From Pseudorhizobium pelagicum (GTDB taxonomy: Bacteria; Pseudomonadota; Alphaproteobacteria; Rhizobiales; Rhizobiaceae): a stretch of DNA of 44,208 nt. The notes under the pieces were generated by a model. It did not search any database. It was not told the origin of the DNA and saw only the letters and a program-made list of their open reading frames with translations. Numbering within the stretch: the first letter of the stretch is position 1; every line of letters begins with the position of its first letter. The stretch lies in the NCBI GenBank assembly GCA_000722615.1, contig JOKI01000029.1, positions 6,857 to 51,064 of the forward strand, given 5' to 3'. Of the stretch, positions 41,269 through 44,208 are shown piece by piece. The translations under genes and the position numbers were made by a program.

Positions 41269-42261
41269 TTACTCTGCGGCCTGTCGAGCAACTCGGCATT
41301 TGCGGAATCCGTCGCTGATGACGTCCTTGGGCAGGTTGCGTCCGATGAAGACGAGCCGCGTGACGCGTTCCTCGCTCTTCTTCCAGGCGCGTTGGTGGTC
41401 GCCTTCCAGAAGCATGTGGACGGCCTGGACGACGAACCGTTCGTCGTCTCCGGAGAAGGAGACGATCCCCTTCATCCGCAACATATCCACGCCGAAGACC
41501 CGAACCGTGTCCTGCAACCAGTTCAGGAACCGCTCGGGATCCATGGGCTGACGCTCGACGAGCGAAAAGCTCGTGACGTGATCGTCATGTTCGTGATCGT
41601 GGGCTTCATCCAGGAAGTCCGGCTCCACGTCCAGAATGCGATCGAGATCGAAGTCCTTGCGGTCGAGCAGGCTGGCGATATCGACGTTGCAGCGCTCCGA
41701 CCTGATGATGCTGGCGGCGGGGTTGATGCGTCGGATGCGCTCCGTGACGGCCTCCAAGGCGGCATCGTCCACCAAATCCGTCTTGTTGAGGATGATGGTG
41801 TCGGCGAAGGCCAGTTGCTCCTGCGCCTCATGGGCCTGATTGATCTCGCCGAGAAGATGTTTGGCATCGACGACCGTGATGATGGAGTCCAGCCGCGTCT
41901 TCGCGCGAACGTCCTCGTCTACGAAGAAGGTCTGTGCCACCGGCGCCGGATCGGCCAGTCCCGTCGTCTCGATGAGAATGCCGTCGAAACGGTCACGGCG
42001 GCGCATCAGGCCCTCGATGATGCGGATCAGGTCGTCGCGCACCGTGCAGCAGATGCAGCCGTTGTTCATTTCGAACACGTCTTCGTCGGACTCGACGATG
42101 AGGTCATTGTCGATGCCGACCTCGCCGAACTCGTTGACGATCACGGCGAACTTTTTGCCGTGCGGCTCTGTCAGGATGCGGTTGAGAAGCGTCGTTTTGC
42201 CGGCGCCGAGATACCCGGTCAGCACGGTGACTGGCGTTGGTTCCGACTTCTGCTGTGACAT
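41269..42261 (-). CDS. COG0523 metal-chaperone GTPase (CobW/ZigA type)
   Basis: A 330-aa G3E GTPase: Walker [25 protein letters not shown], the metal-binding CxCC motif in [14 protein letters not shown], Walker B region [14 protein letters not shown], and base-specificity LNKTDLVD. A His/Asp-rich loop [11 protein letters not shown] lies near residue 225. Members controlled by Zur help zinc-starved cells load essential enzymes. The ATG at 42261 has GGGAGG upstream. It is divergent from the aztA stub, with a candidate Zur box between. Confidence 0.92.
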   Translation of the reverse strand: MSQQKSEPTPVTVLTGYLGAGKTTLLNRILTEPHGKKFAVIVNEFGEVGIDNDLIVESDEDVFEMNNGCICCTVRDDLIRIIEGLMRRRDRFDGILIETTGLADPAPVAQTFFVDEDVRAKTRLDSIITVVDAKHLLGEINQAHEAQEQLAFADTIILNKTDLVDDAALEAVTERIRRINPAASIIRSERCNVDIASLLDRKDFDLDRILDVEPDFLDEAHDHEHDDHVTSFSLVERQPMDPERFLNWLQDTVRVFGVDMLRMKGIVSFSGDDERFVVQAVHMLLEGDHQRAWKKSEERVTRLVFIGRNLPKDVISDGFRKCRVARQAAE

Positions 42262-42334
42262 GAGCCTCCCTTGGACGGCGCACCGGATCCGATGCCACGC
42301 CATACGTATACCGTAACGTTTCCTGTTGACGAAC

Positions 42335-42347
42335 GTAATAACATTAC
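42335..42347. promoter_or_regulatory. Candidate Zur box between the COG0523 gene and aztA
   Basis: GTAAT-AAC-ATTAC is a palindrome 74 bases before the GTPase ATG and 33 bases before the aztA ATG. It contains the core AATGTTATTAC (reverse strand), which resembles Zur operators (A/T-rich palindromes with GTTAT/ATAAC). Its position would let one box control both directions. Confidence 0.55.
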
Positions 42348-42379
42348 ACATGCAGTCGCTGTCAATCCCTGAGGATGCG

Positions 42380-42451
42380 ATGAGCGACATTTCCCTGAAA
42401 CTCGATAATTTCACCCTGAGCTACCAGATGTTGGTTTCCACTCAGAACTGA
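42380..42451 (+). pseudogene. aztA: aztA (zinc ABC transporter ATPase), cut after 16 codons by an IS3-type element
   Basis: The ATG at 42380 with GAGG upstream gives [16 protein letters not shown], which is the start of an AztA-type ATPase (first strand before the Walker A). From codon 17 the frame enters foreign DNA and stops at 42449-42451. The remaining aztA, and aztB/aztC, are absent from the right side of the IS cluster in this window. Thus the importer of this zinc locus is broken while its chaperones remain. Confidence 0.7.
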
Positions 42452-42734
42452 GCCGGCGAGGCACATATATAAGGGGGTGCGGACGAAAACTTGGACCACC
42501 AGGAGGTAGTTCATGTATTCCTATACAGACAGACTTCGAGCCGTTGAGCTTTACATCAGGCTTGGCAAGCGGCTTAACGCGACCATTCGCCAGTTGGGTT
42601 ATCCCACCAAGAATGCGTTGAGGGGCTGGTACCGCGAGTACGTACAGCATCTCGACCTGCGCCCTCAGCCGGTAGCCCGAGCGCCAAAATATTCCGAGGC
42701 CCAGAAACAGGCAGCACTTGAGTATCCGTTTTGA
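42428..42734 (+). mobile_element. IS3-family element remnant with truncated orfA
   Basis: The insert begins about 42428 with TGTTGGTTTCCACTCAGAAC, a left end of the IS3-family look. orfA (42513-42734, AGGAGG upstream) reads YTDRLRAVELYIRLGKRLNA, TIRQLGYPTKNALRGWYREY and PKYSEAQKQAALEY, an IS3 OrfA HTH segment. The natural protein goes on for some 25-30 residues, but here it ends in PF-stop, where IS110-type DNA starts. orfB is absent. Confidence 0.75.
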
Positions 42735-43006
42735 TCAAGCGGGTTTTTGCGCCCATTTTCGATTCTTTCGAAGCAAGGCATTTGCCAGCACGATGAGCTT
42801 TCGCATGATGGCTGTGATGGCGACCTTTGGTGCTTTTCCGGCGGCTTTGAGCTGATCGTATTTGGCCTTGAGGTCTGGGTTGAAACGGCTTGCGACGAGG
42901 GCAGGCATGTAAAGTGCCTGCCGGACGATGGCCCTGCCGCCAGCGATGAAGGCGCGTCCGGTCCATCGTCCGGATTGTCGGCTCATCGGCGCAAGAGTCG
43001 GTCGTC
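42735..43006 (-). pseudogene. IS110-family transposase, C-terminal end only
   Basis: The minus frame reads APMSRQSGRWTGRAFIAGGR, ALYMPALVASRFNPDLKAKY and AITAIMRKLIVLANALLRKN, the C-terminal Transposase_20 domain of IS110 enzymes (catalytic Ser region S-R-Q-S-G). Everything upstream of residue 10 is missing because a second, oppositely oriented IS110 begins near 42985. The left edge abuts the truncated IS3 orfA. Confidence 0.75.
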
Positions 43007-43860
43007 TCTTTGCAGCCAAGGGGCATGATGTACGGCTGATGTCTCCTGAGTGCGTCCGGCCTTACGTGCGTGCGCAAAAGAATGATGACAACGACGCAGT
43101 GGGTATAGCCGAAGCTGCAACGCGACCAAGCATGCGGTTCGTCGAGTTGAAGAGCCAGGACCGGCTTGACCTACAGACCCTACACCGCGCCCGTTCTCGT
43201 CTGGTCGCTGCTCGAAAGACGCTCGTGAACCAGCTCCGGGCGATCCTGCTTGAGCGTGGATATACCTTTCGACAGGGCGCGAGGTTCTCGAACGGGAGAT
43301 CGATCCGTTTCTTGCGGAGCCGCCGGCCGACCTTTCTGTCCGCATTTTAAGGCTCATCGCGGATATGCGAGCTGAGTGGCAGTCCCTCAACGAGCGTATC
43401 GATGCTTTGAACGATGATCTGAAAGAGCATGCGCGGGCTGATGAAGCGGCAAACCGCCTGACCTCAATACCGGGCATCGGCGTCCTTGGCGCGACAGCGC
43501 TCGTTGCGGCGGTTGGAGATGGCGAGGCGTTTCACCGGGCGCGGGACGTCCCAGCCTGGCTCGGCCTCGTGCCGAAGCAAATGACGACAGGCGGGAAGCC
43601 GCGACTACTCTGCATCACCAAACGGGGCAATATCTACCTCCGCATGCTGCTGATCCACGATCCACGGCGCACGTGCGGCGCTGCCGAGCCTCTCCAACCA
43701 AGCGACGCCTCTGGGCGAATGGCTTCGAGGTCTGTTTGCGCGCGCCCACCGGAACGTCGTCGTTGTCGCGCTTGCTGCTAAACTCGCCAGGATAGCCTGG
43801 GCGACGCTGCGACGTGGCGTGCGCTTCCAGCCGCAGCTGGACGCTGCTGCCATGACGTGA
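42970..43860 (+). pseudogene. IS110-family transposase, 5' truncated and frameshifted
   Basis: Three frames are needed. First: GHDVRLMSPECVRPYVRAQK, NDDNDAVGIAEAATRPSMRF and LDLQTLHRARSRLVAARKTL (RuvC-like DEDD half, N-terminus missing). Second, from 43365: RLTSIPGIGVLGATALVAAV, WLGLVPKQMTTGGKPRLLCI, TKRGNIYLRMLLIH. Third, from about 43679: PLGEWLRGLFARAHRNVVVV, ALAAKLARIAWATLRRGV to the stop at 43858-43860. Shifts lie near 43270-43360 and 43670. It is a different IS110 copy from the minus-strand fragment. Confidence 0.8.
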
Positions 43861-44122
43861 GCTGACCATAGGCTGCGAAAGAATTGGTTCCGGCACGCCG
43901 GAGCCATGTCAGGTTGGCGGAAGGAATGATGGCCGGAAGGGTCGAGCACCCGCGTCTCTGGAAACCTGGTTTAAAAAACGGCGCTAACGACGCCGAGACT
44001 TTTATGAGGACCAGAACGTGCGGATCTCCATCATGGCGAGGGCCAAAGTGCCACTATGCTGGATACGTTTGTGCACGACCGAACAAAGCCATCAACCCTA
44101 TTGCCAACGGGGCGGGCCATAC
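43861..44122. other. IS-flanking stretch without an intact gene
   Basis: This is likely the right end of the IS110 copy and junction DNA. A small hairpin CGGCG-CTAACGA-CGCCG (43979-43995) is followed by AGACTTTTA, a weak terminator candidate on the plus strand. Confidence 0.35.
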
Positions 44123-44208
44123 GTTTTTAAACGTCCATCCGCGCCCTCGCAGCCAAGCCCCAAGTGCACTCCGGCTGATCTTCACCTGCCGCTCTACAGA
44201 CAAGAGCT
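44123..44208 (-). pseudogene. Probable IS630-family transposase fragment
   Basis: The minus frame reads LLSVERQVKISRSALGAWLR followed by GRGWTFKN. The pattern S-R-S-A-L-x-x-W-L-x-x-x-x-W-T-F-K-K is the HTH-linker part of IS630 transposases. It is disrupted after FKN and runs off the right edge upstream, so only this scrap is visible. Confidence 0.4.

Overview
The window looks like an accessory replicon or genomic island (plasmid, chromid or symbiotic region) of a member of the Rhizobiaceae or a close relative (Alphaproteobacteria). This rests on the GC-rich coding with long antisense shadow frames, rhizobial families (TfuA, AapJQMP, DUF3606, a CtrA-type receiver relic, AztD, a COG0523 GTPase, a MucR-free but XRE/LacI/LysR-rich regulator set), several ABC/TRAP uptake operons, toxin-antitoxin pairs, IS fragments and many decayed genes. 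No rRNA, tRNA, CRISPR array or replication origin was seen.

Layout. 1-113: 5' end of an IS1182-type transposase. 345-2669: small orphan genes (VOC protein, GXWXG/DUF4334 protein overlapping a small conserved ORF, DUF3606 protein, XRE regulator). 2919-3579: complete hicAB module with a palindromic operator. 3857-8920, minus strand: a YcaO-TfuA peptide-modification locus, in transcription order XRE regulator, SARP/BTAD-like TPR regulator, 72-aa small protein, YcaO, TfuA, 84-aa protein. This is the best candidate for an undescribed system. 9087-9573: Phd-type antitoxin with a shortened PemK-like toxin, followed by a 46-nt hairpin. 10114-17060, minus strand: tagatose/galactitol-type sugar operon (binding protein, ATPase, permease, PfkB kinase, GatZ/KbaZ-like protein, LacI regulator). 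17440-21531: a graveyard (CtrA-like receiver, LysR, YWxK-type fragment, CaiB-type CoA transferase), with one intact HU gene. 21761-23521: RES-domain toxin with an unusually long antitoxin. 23885-30726: divergent MocR regulator and an operon of degradative HMG-CoA reductase, TRAP transporter and HMG-CoA lyase, which together read as a mevalonate uptake and catabolism pathway. 30959-31006: large nested hairpin. 31313-32043: VapBC/FitAB-type module. 32224-33198: Gfo/Idh/MocA pseudogene. 33442-39692: amino-acid ABC transporter (aapJQMP type) in one operon with a trans-sulfuration PLP enzyme, and a divergent LysR regulator. 39700-42451: zinc locus with a Zur relic, aztD, a COG0523 GTPase, a candidate Zur box and an aztA cut after 16 codons. 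42428-44208: nested IS3, IS110 and probable IS630 remnants; the IS3 element is what interrupts aztA.

How it fits together. The intact parts are self-contained cassettes: regulator plus transporter plus catabolic enzymes (tagatose-like sugar, mevalonate, sulfur amino acid), stability modules (HicAB, Phd/PemK, RES, VapBC) and one modification locus (YcaO-TfuA), separated by decayed genes and transposon scars. Such a mosaic is typical of rhizobial plasmids assembled by repeated transfer. Intercistronic hairpins directly after both solute-binding-protein genes (16074-16112 and 27926-27951) suggest that binding protein is made in excess over the membrane subunits. All function calls are by recognising sequence motifs and family features by eye; no database search was run.
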